A DNA stretch of 64,000 nucleotides from an uncultured Bacteroidales bacterium (lineage in GTDB: Bacteria > Bacteroidota > Bacteroidia > Bacteroidales > Muribaculaceae). The translations under genes were made by a program, and so were the position numbers. The notes beneath the pieces are model-generated. The model worked only from the letters and a program-made list of their open reading frames with translations, was not told the origin of the DNA and did not search any database. The stretch is from positions 1-64,000 of the forward strand of contig CASEAQ010000006.1 in assembly GCA_949285735.1 (NCBI GenBank). The letters run 5' to 3'. Positions 38,393 to 47,844 of the stretch are shown here, piece by piece. Within the stretch, counting starts at the first letter, position 1. The number at the start of each line of letters is the position of its first letter.

Positions 38393-38938
38393 ATGGATAA
38401 GGTTACTTACAATGGGCTTACGTTTAAGCCATACTTGACAAGAGAGGAGATTGCAAACCAAGTGAGACGCGTCGCCGAGGAAATTCGCCGTGACTATGCC
38501 GACGAAAATCCCCTTTTCCTATGCGTCCTGAACGGGGCGGCGATATTCGCCGTCGATTTGTTCCGCGAATGCTGCATAAAACAGTCGGAAATATCATTTA
38601 TCCGTTTCAAGTCATACGAGGGAACTTCGACCACTGGAACCGTAAAACAGATAATGGGCCTCGACGAGGACATCGAGGGGCGCACTGTGATTGTGGTGGA
38701 AGACATTGTGGACACTGGCTTCACCGCCAAGCAACTAATTAAAGCCCTTGCCGAAAAGAAGCCAAAGGAGGTGAAAATAGCTTCGCTGCTGTTCAAGCCC
38801 GAATCGTTGCAGACCGAGGTCAAGCCCGACTATGTGGGCTTCAGCATCCCTTCAAAATTCATCATCGGCTACGGACTCGACATCGACGGACAAGCTCGCA
38901 ACCTGTGCGACATTTTCGTGCTGAGCGAAGACAAGTAA
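38393..38938 (+). CDS. hpt: Hypoxanthine phosphoribosyltransferase
   Basis: This 181-residue type I phosphoribosyltransferase salvages hypoxanthine and guanine to IMP and GMP. The PRPP loop is VIVVEDIVDTGFTAKQL, FLCVLNGAAIFAVDL precedes it, and YVGFSIPSKFIIGYGLDIDG matches the C-terminal purine-binding part. adk lies 51 bases downstream, another purine enzyme probably co-transcribed. Confidence 0.96.
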   Translation: MDKVTYNGLTFKPYLTREEIANQVRRVAEEIRRDYADENPLFLCVLNGAAIFAVDLFRECCIKQSEISFIRFKSYEGTSTTGTVKQIMGLDEDIEGRTVIVVEDIVDTGFTAKQLIKALAEKKPKEVKIASLLFKPESLQTEVKPDYVGFSIPSKFIIGYGLDIDGQARNLCDIFVLSEDK

Positions 38939-38989
38939 CCACACAACTACACTCACGACACTCACCAAAACTCAATATCACCAACAAAT

Positions 38990-39571
38990 ATGTATAACAT
39001 AGTAATTTTTGGAGCCCCAGGGTCGGGTAAAGGAACCCAAAGTGAATATCTCATAAAGCACTACGGACTGTTCCACATCTCCACTGGCGATGTGTTGCGC
39101 AGCCATATCAAAAACGGCACCGAACTTGGCAAGATTGCCAGCACATACATCAACGACGGGAAGTTGATTCCCGACGATCTAATGATTAGTATTCTCGAAA
39201 ACGTGCTCAACGAAAACCCCGAAAAAGAGAAGCAAGGCGTTATCTTCGACGGTTTCCCACGCACCATCGAGCAAGCCAAGGCTTTGAAAGAGATGCTCGC
39301 CCGTCGCGGCTCAAAGGTTGACATCGTTATCGGCCTCGACGTTCCCGAAGAGGAACTCATCGACCGCCTCATCAAGCGCGGCAAGGAGTCGGGCAGAAGC
39401 GACGACAACATGGAGACGATAAAAAAACGCCTCGACGTTTACCACACCCAGACAAGCCCCTTGCGCGACTACTACGTGACCGAAGGCATATATGCTGCCA
39501 TCAACGGGCTTGGGACCATCGAGGGCATCTTCGAAAACATCAAGAAAGCAATCGACAACTGCCAAAAGTAA
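38990..39571 (+). CDS. adk: Adenylate kinase
   Basis: This 193-residue P-loop kinase balances AMP, ADP and ATP. The P-loop is FGAPGSGKGTQ, followed by ISTGDVLRSHIKNGTELG and FDGFPRTIEQAKAL. The LID is the short type (RLIKRGKESGRSDDNMETIKKR), without zinc Cys. Normal length for Bacteroidetes. Confidence 0.97.
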   Translation: MYNIVIFGAPGSGKGTQSEYLIKHYGLFHISTGDVLRSHIKNGTELGKIASTYINDGKLIPDDLMISILENVLNENPEKEKQGVIFDGFPRTIEQAKALKEMLARRGSKVDIVIGLDVPEEELIDRLIKRGKESGRSDDNMETIKKRLDVYHTQTSPLRDYYVTEGIYAAINGLGTIEGIFENIKKAIDNCQK

Positions 39572-39657
39572 CCCCAAACGAGGTATAACAACACAGGAGG
39601 GTGTGCCAAGCTATTTTTCAACATTTTGGCACACCCCCTCTTATTTCCATAAGCATA

Positions 39658-40341
39658 ATGAGAATAGACATAATAACGGTGCTGCCCGAAATGTTGCAGT
39701 CGCCACTTAACTGCTCCATACTGAAGCGGGCGCAAGACAAGGGGCTTGCCGAGATAGTGGTGCACAACCTGCGCGACTACACCTACGACAAATACCGCAA
39801 GGTAGATGACTACCCCTTTGGCGGCGAGGCTGGAATGGTGATGAAGATAGAACCCGTTGACCGCTGCATATCGGCACTGAAGGCTCAACGCAACTACGAC
39901 GAGGTGATTTTCACATCACCCGACGGCGAGCAATTTTCACAACCGCTTGCCAACCGCTTGTCGTTGCTGCAAAACATAATAATCCTGTGCGGTCACTACA
40001 AAGGCATCGACTACCGCATACGCGAACACCTGATTACAAAGGAAATAAGCATCGGCGATTATGTGCTGACGGGTGGCGAGATTCCTGCCGTGGTGATAAC
40101 CGACGCCATCGTCAGGCTCATACCCGGCGCACTGGGCGACGAGCAATCGGCCCTGAGCGACTCGTTCCAAGACAACCTGCTCGCCCCGCCCGTTTATACC
40201 CGTCCTGCCGAATATAACGGCTGGCGAGTACCCGACATTCTGCTGTCGGGGCATGAAGCCAAAATCAACGAATGGAAACACGAGATGTCGCTGCAACGCA
40301 CCCGCCAGTTGCGCCCGCACCTGCTCGACGAAATGCAATAA
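39658..40341 (+). CDS. trmD: tRNA (guanine-N1-)-methyltransferase TrmD
   Basis: This 227-residue SPOUT-fold enzyme methylates G37 of tRNAs to prevent frameshifting. [17 protein letters not shown] opens the protein, [12 protein letters not shown] and [17 protein letters not shown] form the knot that binds SAM, and [22 protein letters not shown] closes it. The ATG at 39658 fits the family start. No rpsP, rimM or rplS neighbours are seen, unlike in many bacteria. Confidence 0.97.
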   Translation: MRIDIITVLPEMLQSPLNCSILKRAQDKGLAEIVVHNLRDYTYDKYRKVDDYPFGGEAGMVMKIEPVDRCISALKAQRNYDEVIFTSPDGEQFSQPLANRLSLLQNIIILCGHYKGIDYRIREHLITKEISIGDYVLTGGEIPAVVITDAIVRLIPGALGDEQSALSDSFQDNLLAPPVYTRPAEYNGWRVPDILLSGHEAKINEWKHEMSLQRTRQLRPHLLDEMQ

Positions 40342-40395
40342 CCCCCATACACTGCCACGCAGTGGTTGCAGCAGGCACATTATATTCCCCAAAAC

Positions 40396-40434
40396 AATAG
40401 GCGCGCTGCCACATTGCCGTGGAGCGCGCCTATT
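40396..40434. terminator. Bidirectional terminator between trmD and pfkA
   Basis: AATAGGCGCGCTGCCAC pairs with GTGGAGCGCGCCTATT (one bulge) around a 6-base loop, between convergent genes. Confidence 0.8.
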
Positions 40435-40458
40435 ATATATCTCTTACCAAAAGAAGTA

Positions 40459-41439
40459 TTATATCGACAAGCGACGCAACGTGTTGAGAAGGTCGCGGTT
40501 GATAGGCTTCTCGTTCTTGATAGCCTTCGAGAACGGTACATACACGATTTCGTCGTTGGCAATACCAATCATCACATTTCGCTGGTCTTCGAGCAAAGCA
40601 TCGATGGCGGCAGCCCCCATGCGAGAAGCAAGGATGCGGTCAACAGCCGTCGGCGAACCACCACGCTGCAAGTGTCCGAGAATAGTCACACGCACGTCAT
40701 ATTGCGGGAACTCGTTCTTCACGCGCTCGGCAAGCCCCATCGCGCCACCCGTGATTGGGCTCTCGGCAACAAGCACAATCGACGAGTTCTTGCTCTTGCG
40801 GAAACCATTCTTGATGAGTTCGGCAAGTTGGTCAACCTCGGTCGAGATTTCCGGTATTATAGCAGCCTCAGCCCCCGATGCGATAGCTCCGTTAAGGGCA
40901 AGGAAGCCAGCATCGCGCCCCATCACTTCGATGAAGAACAGACGCTCGTGAGAAGTGGCAGTGTCGCGAATCTTATCGACACATTGCATAATCGTGTTCA
41001 ACGCCGTGTCATAGCCGATGGTCTTGTCGGTGCCATACAAGTCGTTGTCGATAGTGCCCGGGAGACCCACGATAGGGAAATTAAACTCATTGGCGAAAAT
41101 CCTCGCACCAGTGAGCGAACCGTCGCCACCAATTACCACCAAGGCATCAATGCCCTCGCGCTTCAGTACGTCGTATGCAAGCTGGCGGCCTTCGGGCGTA
41201 GTAAACTCCTTGCAACGGGCTGTCTTCAATATGGTACCGCCCATCTGGATAATGTTGGAAACATTCTGTGTCTTGAAATCTACAATCTCGTCGGTTATTA
41301 ACCCACGATACCCACGATATATACCTTTCACGGCAAATCCGCTGAAAATGCCGGCACGTGTCACCGCACGTATTGCCGCATTCATGCCTGGAGCGTCACC
41401 ACCCGAAGTCAGGATACCAATACATTTAATCTCTGCCAT
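40459..41439 (-). CDS. pfkA: ATP-dependent 6-phosphofructokinase
   Basis: This 326-residue enzyme commits fructose-6-phosphate to glycolysis. [17 protein letters not shown] and [11 protein letters not shown] bind ATP, with Gly in GGDGS indicating the ATP type. [14 protein letters not shown] carries the catalytic Asp, and [12 protein letters not shown] contacts the substrate. The ATG at 41439 lies downstream of the -7 box at 41473, so the longer in-frame start is excluded. Confidence 0.97.
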   Translation of the reverse strand: MAEIKCIGILTSGGDAPGMNAAIRAVTRAGIFSGFAVKGIYRGYRGLITDEIVDFKTQNVSNIIQMGGTILKTARCKEFTTPEGRQLAYDVLKREGIDALVVIGGDGSLTGARIFANEFNFPIVGLPGTIDNDLYGTDKTIGYDTALNTIMQCVDKIRDTATSHERLFFIEVMGRDAGFLALNGAIASGAEAAIIPEISTEVDQLAELIKNGFRKSKNSSIVLVAESPITGGAMGLAERVKNEFPQYDVRVTILGHLQRGGSPTAVDRILASRMGAAAIDALLEDQRNVMIGIANDEIVYVPFSKAIKNEKPINRDLLNTLRRLSI

Positions 41440-41472
41440 AATGATATTTTTAGTTAATTGATTCTTGTTGTG

Positions 41473-41480
41473 CAAAGATA
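41473..41480 (-). promoter_or_regulatory. -7 box for pfkA
   Basis: On the reverse strand this is TATCTTTG, matching TAnnTTTG, 33 bases before the pfkA ATG. The stretch 41,481-41,611 is AT-rich and is the left edge of the T6SS-like locus; no repeat, tRNA or integrase marks the junction. Confidence 0.5.
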
Positions 41481-41611
41481 GTGCAAATCAAGGGCAGAAC
41501 GAAACAAATTCATTTGTTTTTTACGGCAATCTATGTTTACCATAAATACAACTTGAAAATACCTATATATGCAAAACTGCTACATCACACAACAAACACA
41601 TACATTAAATA

Positions 41612-42478
41612 TCACCTAAATCTGAAAAAACGGCTTATTTTACGACCGACTGGAACAGACACACGTGTCGAACCATCGGCTATCATCGACATAAGCAGAA
41701 CCGACGTATTGTCATATCCTCCAGCAGCAAGAGCTGTCTCTATCAATGCCTGACAACATCCATCAACATTCGATATATGTCTATACATCACATCTTCTAT
41801 AATCCTGTCTTTGCAATAGCCGCAAAGCCCGTCACTGCAAAGCAACAAAGTATCATTAGGTTGCATCTCATATTCGATAAAATCGGCATCTGATGGCGAG
41901 TCAGTATCCCCAAGACAGCGAGTAATCACATTACTATCGGGATGGGAATAAGTCTCATCAACCGACAACTCCCCTTTGTCAACAAGTTCCTGCACATAAG
42001 AGTGATCCTTTGTCAAGCACTTCAACCCACATTTGGGATTGAATACATAACATCTGCTATCACCACACCATGCGACATATGCTATGTGCCCGATGCACCA
42101 AGCCATTACAATAGTAGTACCCATACCAATAGTTTCAGGGTCATCTACAACACGTTTCAATATCGCCTCATCGGCTTCCTTAATGGATTTCTGCATAAAT
42201 AAGGCAATCGACTGCCTGGACACTTCCTCCAGATTATCACAGCAGAAACAACCCTTTATTGACTCTATAGCAAGTCGTGAAGCCGTTTCCCCAGCATTTG
42301 CACCACCCATGCCATCGGCAACTACAGCCAAAGCTCCAAGTTTGCCAAGTTCGAAATAACCACCCGAAGACTTGCTGTTCCACTCCAGCCGTTCCAAATC
42401 GGAGCAAAACACCAAATCGTCTTCATTCTCTTCTCGTCGCTTACCGACATCGGTTCTTGCCGATATACTTATTTTCAT
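41612..42478 (-). CDS. PP2C-family protein phosphatase
   Basis: This 288-residue PPM phosphatase removes phosphate from Ser/Thr. Metal-binding motifs are REENEDD near residue 15, AVVADGMGGANAGE near 73 and WCGDSRCYV near 138, with LLLCSDGLCGY and GGYDNTSVLLM at the end. It is the last gene of the T6SS-like locus and is probably the antagonist of the Ser/Thr kinase at 44335. In proteobacterial T6SS the PppA phosphatase, PpkA kinase and Fha form such a switch; that role here is inference. Confidence 0.93.
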   Translation of the reverse strand: MKISISARTDVGKRREENEDDLVFCSDLERLEWNSKSSGGYFELGKLGALAVVADGMGGANAGETASRLAIESIKGCFCCDNLEEVSRQSIALFMQKSIKEADEAILKRVVDDPETIGMGTTIVMAWCIGHIAYVAWCGDSRCYVFNPKCGLKCLTKDHSYVQELVDKGELSVDETYSHPDSNVITRCLGDTDSPSDADFIEYEMQPNDTLLLCSDGLCGYCKDRIIEDVMYRHISNVDGCCQALIETALAAGGYDNTSVLLMSMIADGSTRVSVPVGRKISRFFRFR

Positions 42479-42480
42479 AC

Positions 42481-44277
42481 CTATTTTTCGTATGGATTAA
42501 GAGGTAATTGAAAGTCAACATTAACTTTCTTTTCAATTTTAACATTTTCCTTTACCTCTGGTTTGTATCGTGTACGCTTAACTGGCTTCACGTAAGTTAT
42601 TTCAAAAGGGAATATCGATGGAGGACAACCATTTTCCAATATGTTTATAGTCAAATTGTTTACTCCTTCAGCCAGCGAATCGACCCTACATTTATACCTT
42701 GTTTCCGAGATTTTCACCAACGATGCGGAAAGAGAATCTGTATCTACCTTAACTTCAAACGGATAATCGCTTTCTCCTGGATTCTTTTCGGCTGTTATGT
42801 TTAAAGTAAACGACAAATTACCATTCTCAATAGTCGTTTCAGCATCATTAAGATCGACATTGATATATTTGTAATGCCAAGCATTTGTCTTTATCGTCTT
42901 AACAGGATGTACAATACCATCATAAATCACTTGCACGGGATAGTTCACTTCTGTCAAAACATCTGGAAGCGATTCAGGTATGGTAAGAGTACACTTATAC
43001 TGCACATAATTGCCGCTCTCGGTATTCTTTGTTTCTATTGAGGTCTTATCTATATTGCAACCCGATTCTGGGTCGATTTCAAAACGACACCGCTCTGCAG
43101 GAACCGTCGATGGAATGTCAAGCCTCACAGTAGTCTCAAAAAATTGATGTCTGAAGGCTATGTCGTTCCCTTTATTAATACGAAAATGGTATTTAAGCCC
43201 TTCGTCGTATGTCAACATGCCCCATTTGCCTCCACTTTGAGCCACGGCATAATCATTAAAACAAAATCCGGCCTTGTCAAATTGAAAAGGCAACACATCA
43301 ATTCCTCGATATTTCAACCCAAACTTTCCGTCTTCCGACTTCATAAACTCAAACGATGATGCATATTCTTTTGAAGGTTCTTCTTTCTTAATAAAAGTTA
43401 TTGTCTCGAACAATTCCGACCTATTATTGTACATATATATACCCTTTGGAAGCAGTTTATTATCGAAACTGAACCTTAATCGCCTTTTCTCGCTGTCCTC
43501 AGCCAATATAACTATCGAATCACCAAAGAATATATTTTTACCGACTTCCAAATCTCCATCAATACGCACCTGCCTTTTCTTATTGGTCTCATTAACATCA
43601 ACAAACATAGGCACCAACCGCTGTGACTCGCAACCAAAGAAATAAACTTTCTCCTTTATAATAGCTATTCCAAGACCTTCGTTACTCATCGATGACAAGA
43701 AATCAACATCTTTATCCTTAAATACTTTGCCATCAAACGAGAACTCAACGCGCCTGCCATTATTCATTAAATATACATAATAAGGATTCTTCAATTTATC
43801 AATCTCCTCATAAGTATAGCACACGGCATATTTATTGTTAAACGGATACATGTCTTTAAACACTCCGAAATCAACAATTTCCCCGTTTGTATTCACATAA
43901 CGAAAGTTATTGCCAAACTTCACCAACAAATACCCTTCGGAAAAGAATGGATAACCGTATGCTATCGAACAATTCTTAAGCGACGTGAATTTGCCATTCA
44001 CATCAAAAAAACCAGTTATTATGTTACTCCCCCTTTTGACAGTTACAGCATAACCTTCCCTAAACGGATGTATAATATCATTAGTAGAGGTTATTCTTCT
44101 GCCATCCATGCTCCATAAAATAGTAGTATTTAAAGAATCACATAACACAAGTGGTGCGCCTTGTGCAAGATAAATCTTGTCATACGACGGCTCTATCACC
44201 CATTTCGCTATTTGTGCATTGGTTGCAAAGCACAAAAACGACAAAAGAAATGAAAGTACGAAATTTTTCATATTCAT
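42481..44277 (-). CDS. Secreted WG-repeat-like protein of unknown function
   Basis: This 598-residue protein has a signal peptide (MNMKNFVLSFLLSFLCFATNA). The first part holds repeated units resembling WG/KWG repeats (KWVIEPSYDKIYLAQGAPLV, GYLLVKFGNNFRYVNTNGEI, KFGLKYRGIDVLPFQFDKAGF, GKWGMLTYDEGLKYHF). The C-terminal part (about 400-598) looks like beta-sandwich domains ending in a Lys-rich tail. An ATG two codons in is an equal start candidate. It ends just before the PP2C gene. A periplasmic or outer-surface scaffold is possible; nothing catalytic was seen. Confidence 0.7.
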   Translation of the reverse strand: MNMKNFVLSFLLSFLCFATNAQIAKWVIEPSYDKIYLAQGAPLVLCDSLNTTILWSMDGRRITSTNDIIHPFREGYAVTVKRGSNIITGFFDVNGKFTSLKNCSIAYGYPFFSEGYLLVKFGNNFRYVNTNGEIVDFGVFKDMYPFNNKYAVCYTYEEIDKLKNPYYVYLMNNGRRVEFSFDGKVFKDKDVDFLSSMSNEGLGIAIIKEKVYFFGCESQRLVPMFVDVNETNKKRQVRIDGDLEVGKNIFFGDSIVILAEDSEKRRLRFSFDNKLLPKGIYMYNNRSELFETITFIKKEEPSKEYASSFEFMKSEDGKFGLKYRGIDVLPFQFDKAGFCFNDYAVAQSGGKWGMLTYDEGLKYHFRINKGNDIAFRHQFFETTVRLDIPSTVPAERCRFEIDPESGCNIDKTSIETKNTESGNYVQYKCTLTIPESLPDVLTEVNYPVQVIYDGIVHPVKTIKTNAWHYKYINVDLNDAETTIENGNLSFTLNITAEKNPGESDYPFEVKVDTDSLSASLVKISETRYKCRVDSLAEGVNNLTINILENGCPPSIFPFEITYVKPVKRTRYKPEVKENVKIEKKVNVDFQLPLNPYEK

Positions 44278-44334
44278 GTATAAACTTATTAAATTAATAT
44301 CATCATATCCAATCTCCTCTTTTAGGAGATAATT

Positions 44335-45807
44335 TCACTTTAAATAACCATCAATAACATTAAGCAATTGCGTGTTATTAACCGCAGTTGCCCATTTTTT
44401 TGCTTCAACCAAATAAGATTTAGCCTTTTCGATATTTTGCTTACCTTCCCCCTGATTGGCATAATAAACAGCCAACCTATAGGCAGCCTCAGCTTTTATC
44501 CCGGCATATAATGAATCTTCCGATGCCACAATCCTATCAAGTAACCTTATAGCTTTCTCATTATAGACATCCGAAACCGGCATAAACTTCAGCACACCAT
44601 CTTTATGATATTCTATTCCCAGTATATCTTTCCTTTTCAACGAGGTAGCATCGGGGTACCACCCATAAGTTTGCGCCAATTCGTACATGGCAGGAACATA
44701 ATTTGAAAACGATGACAAACTGTCCATTATTAGCAATCCAGCCGACACCGTTTTATAGCTGTCGCCATTCAAAAGCACAACTGCCTTGCCGAACTCATCT
44801 TCAGGAAGAGCAACTGAAGCTACAGGTGTCGATTGCGGACGTGACAATATGAAATACCCCCCGATGCCCAACAGGCACACAACAACGACAAGCAACAACA
44901 GATATTTCCCTTTACCATGCGGACGCATATGTTGTCCAGATATTTCGGCTATCCATTGGGCTGTAGGCCGCTCCTTGGGGTTACGAGAAAGACATGCCAT
45001 TACTATCTTCTGCACCTCTTTAGGAACGTTGTTACCTAACGGTTTGGGCAGAACAGATTTATCAACCTGATTCATACCGCCATTCTCGTCGTATGGCACA
45101 CTGCCCGACAATATTTCATACAATGTAGCACCAAATGCCCAAATATCACTCTCAGCCGTAGGCATATAATTTTTTCCGAATCGTTCTGGTGCCATATAAG
45201 CCATAGTACCACTATGTTCTTCATCACTATAGTAGCCATGTCTCCCGCCTCTTTGCGAACTAATTCCAAAGTCGGTTATGGCATAGTTATGCTCGTCATC
45301 AATAAGAATATTTGCAGGCTTTATATCTTGGTGTATTATGGGCGGTGTCCGTGAATGCAGGTAAGCCAATCCCGAAGATACATCGTTAATGAATTTCCAC
45401 ATCTCCTTTTCCTCCATTTGCTTTCCTATGAGCAATTCCGATGATCCATTTTTACAATATGGAAGTTCGAGATAAGGAGTGTCACCAAAAATTGCAAAGT
45501 TGTTAGGTTGCAATAAATTAGTATGCCGGCAATTATGAACAATCATATACTCGTCTCTGAAACGTTGCACCCCTTCTATATCGAGTGCATTTTTTGGACG
45601 ATATATTTTTATGGCCACCAACATTCCCGACTCCTCAATTGGAACCTCGTCAAGATTCTCTCCGAATGATTCTGAATTGTCGATTGTATTGACATCAATG
45701 GCAAGCCACACATCGGCTGTGCCACCATCGGTACTCAATGTCCTCAACAATTTGTACCTTCCGTCAAACAGGCCCTCTTTTTTTTCAATATCATTTATAT
45801 TACTCAT
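44335..45807 (-). CDS. Transmembrane Ser/Thr protein kinase with TPR-like C-terminus
   Basis: The protein has 490 residues. The kinase domain spans about 17-290: glycine loop STDGGTADVW, Lys67 in VAIKIY, catalytic loop HQDIKPANIL (Asp161, with Gln in place of the usual Arg), DFG at 179-181 and APE at 206-208. One membrane helix at about 302-322 is followed by a 165-residue outside domain with Sel1/TPR-like helices (KAEAAYRLAVYYANQGEGKQNIEKA). It is PknB/PpkA-like in layout. Likely targets are the FHA-domain protein and other machine parts. The non-RD catalytic loop is unusual, since non-RD kinases do not depend on activation-loop phosphorylation in the usual way. Confidence 0.93.
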   Translation of the reverse strand: MSNINDIEKKEGLFDGRYKLLRTLSTDGGTADVWLAIDVNTIDNSESFGENLDEVPIEESGMLVAIKIYRPKNALDIEGVQRFRDEYMIVHNCRHTNLLQPNNFAIFGDTPYLELPYCKNGSSELLIGKQMEEKEMWKFINDVSSGLAYLHSRTPPIIHQDIKPANILIDDEHNYAITDFGISSQRGGRHGYYSDEEHSGTMAYMAPERFGKNYMPTAESDIWAFGATLYEILSGSVPYDENGGMNQVDKSVLPKPLGNNVPKEVQKIVMACLSRNPKERPTAQWIAEISGQHMRPHGKGKYLLLLVVVVCLLGIGGYFILSRPQSTPVASVALPEDEFGKAVVLLNGDSYKTVSAGLLIMDSLSSFSNYVPAMYELAQTYGWYPDATSLKRKDILGIEYHKDGVLKFMPVSDVYNEKAIRLLDRIVASEDSLYAGIKAEAAYRLAVYYANQGEGKQNIEKAKSYLVEAKKWATAVNNTQLLNVIDGYLK

Positions 45808-45878
45808 ATCACGTTATGGAAATTTCATTATATGTAAAGGCTCTTGTTCTGTCTATATCATGGCAAGAATGCCAAAGT

Positions 45879-46865
45879 TTATTTAAGCATAATCCTTTGC
45901 CCTGCAGATAATTTCGAGAACAAGCCCAAGCCATTTAATTTAGAAAGGCTTGCGAGCTTTATGCCAAATTGCTGCGACACATCATACAACGTTTCGCCGT
46001 TTTTCAGCCGATAAAAATCCTGCGCACCTTGATACTTGTTTTTCTTCTCTTGCAGAAACACGATATCACCCTCATGTATATCTCCTTCAGAACCGACTTC
46101 GTTAAACTTCAACAATTCTTGTCTAGATATGTCATATTTCTGAGATACCGATGACAAAGTTTCGCCAGGATATAATATCGTGCATCTTACATTATTGATT
46201 TCAACAACAAAACGACTTATTACTGCTGTAACATTGCTTTCTTCCTCAGTCCTATCCGACTCGCTAATTTGACAATCGGCATCAAAAACAGGCATATCAT
46301 CAATCCTATAACTAACAATAGTCACGGTTTTACCTGGTTTCAATTTGACACCCCCGTTTATCGCATATAATTTGTAAGCATCAATATATCCAATAATCGC
46401 TTTGGCATAATTAGTTGCAGTAGCATATCCAGCCTGTTGCAATCCGTAAGCCCAGCCACGATAATCATACACGTTTTTTAGAAATAACGTTTCATATCTG
46501 CTGCTATTTTTCAAAAGCATGGCATGGTCTTTAAAAGACTCTTCAGCCGACGCATAACTGCGGAAGCGACTTTTCTCAATCTCATCGTCCCATGCAAGAT
46601 ATACGTTGCCTTGCCAATTACCCAAAGCCTTTATGCCAAAATGGTTATTCGCCTCACTTGCCAACTTACTAAGTCCAGCCCCCGATTCAAGAATCCCCTG
46701 AGCTAAAGTTATTGGTGCCGGTATGCCATACTCCTTTTCATGCCTTAAAGCGATTTGCTTGTATTTGTCGATATAAGCCTGTATGTCTGCCGATGATTGA
46801 GCATTTGCATGGACAAACACCAAACAGAATATTGCCATTGACAGTAATAAACAAATTTTATTCAT
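45879..46865 (-). CDS. Secreted glucosaminidase (FlgJ/GH73-like) with two LysM domains
   Basis: The protein has 328 residues with a signal peptide (MNKICLLLSMAIFCLVFVHANA). The glucosaminidase domain (about 25-170) includes PAPITLAQGILESGAGLSKL with the likely catalytic Glu, NNHFGIKALGNW and ATATNYAKAIIGYIDAY. Two LysM domains follow (ILYPGETLSSVSQKYDISR; RLKNGETLYDVSQQFGIKL). It cuts peptidoglycan glycan strands, probably opening space for the injection machine. The ATG at 46865 gives the best signal peptide. It slightly overlaps the upstream peptidoglycan-binding gene. Confidence 0.92.
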   Translation of the reverse strand: MNKICLLLSMAIFCLVFVHANAQSSADIQAYIDKYKQIALRHEKEYGIPAPITLAQGILESGAGLSKLASEANNHFGIKALGNWQGNVYLAWDDEIEKSRFRSYASAEESFKDHAMLLKNSSRYETLFLKNVYDYRGWAYGLQQAGYATATNYAKAIIGYIDAYKLYAINGGVKLKPGKTVTIVSYRIDDMPVFDADCQISESDRTEEESNVTAVISRFVVEINNVRCTILYPGETLSSVSQKYDISRQELLKFNEVGSEGDIHEGDIVFLQEKKNKYQGAQDFYRLKNGETLYDVSQQFGIKLASLSKLNGLGLFSKLSAGQRIMLK

Positions 46866-47832
46866 ACAACCACTCATACATTGCCGGAGCTATAGTATCT
46901 CGTACCAAATTAACAGTCTTAAGATCTGTATGCTTGTCTATCAATGAATCACCAGCATTATCCGAAAACAAAAAATAGTCAATAATAAACACCACTGCAA
47001 CAAGAACAATTGCAAGAATCCCCAGACCCGAAGCAAACAATGCTGCCACAGCCAAATCCACAGCAATCGACTCTACAATATCCCTCAAAGCATCGAGATA
47101 GCAACTTAGTGCTTCCTTGTAATTCCCCTTAAACAATTGAATTGTCCCCATTGCAAGTCCCTCAATTGCTCCAATATACTTTAATCCAGGAATGCTATCC
47201 AATGGCTTAAGAGCTTTCCTTATTTTATTCAATGTAATAGTAACCTTGCTATTGCGTATGAGATTCGACATCTCCTTCAAAAAATCCAGTACGTTTTTCC
47301 TGTTAATCTTCGCCCCGAATTTCGTAATCGCCGAAGCCACTCCAAACTTCTGCACGTGTTTCAACACTTCGATAGATTGAGATATACACAACTTGAGTTT
47401 TCTCATCCCGAGCTTATTATTGGACACATACCTCATAATCCTATCAATCGCCTGCTCATGCCTCTTAAGGTTGGCACAGATATTATCGACCAGACCGAAA
47501 ACATCTGTGCCAACCTTAATACTTTTTTTAGTTACCCCATACACATTCATAGCCACCGAACCAGAAAGGCGAGGCTCCGATAATGACGGTTTCACCAAAA
47601 AATTTGTTGACTCATTCATCAAATAACCATAAGTTGTATCACCCACTATACCTGTGACGGGAATTATTCCGCGACACTTTTGGTACTCCATGACCGCACG
47701 TTTTGTATTCACTCCAAATATGCCATCAACAACAAGAGTATTCCACCTGCCATTATTGATTTTGTTCAACTTTTCTTGTATCACCCGTACTGTAGGGTTA
47801 CATTGCGGATTTTGGGAATATTGTAGATACAT
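46858..47832 (-). CDS. Peptidoglycan-binding-domain protein with C-terminal membrane segment
   Basis: The protein has 324 residues. It has no signal peptide. Residues about 13-72 are a PG_binding_1 domain (QEKLNKINNGRWNTLVVDG, VNTKRAVMEYQK, GIVGDTTYGYL). A helical middle follows, then one or two hydrophobic helices near 265-300 (AALFASGLGILAIVLVAVVF). It sits between the TssF-like and glucosaminidase genes. It could anchor the machine to the wall or be an exported cargo; the lack of a signal peptide leaves this open. Confidence 0.7.
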   Translation of the reverse strand: MYLQYSQNPQCNPTVRVIQEKLNKINNGRWNTLVVDGIFGVNTKRAVMEYQKCRGIIPVTGIVGDTTYGYLMNESTNFLVKPSLSEPRLSGSVAMNVYGVTKKSIKVGTDVFGLVDNICANLKRHEQAIDRIMRYVSNNKLGMRKLKLCISQSIEVLKHVQKFGVASAITKFGAKINRKNVLDFLKEMSNLIRNSKVTITLNKIRKALKPLDSIPGLKYIGAIEGLAMGTIQLFKGNYKEALSCYLDALRDIVESIAVDLAVAALFASGLGILAIVLVAVVFIIDYFLFSDNAGDSLIDKHTDLKTVNLVRDTIAPAMYEWLYE

Positions 47833-47844
47833 AAAAAACGAATA

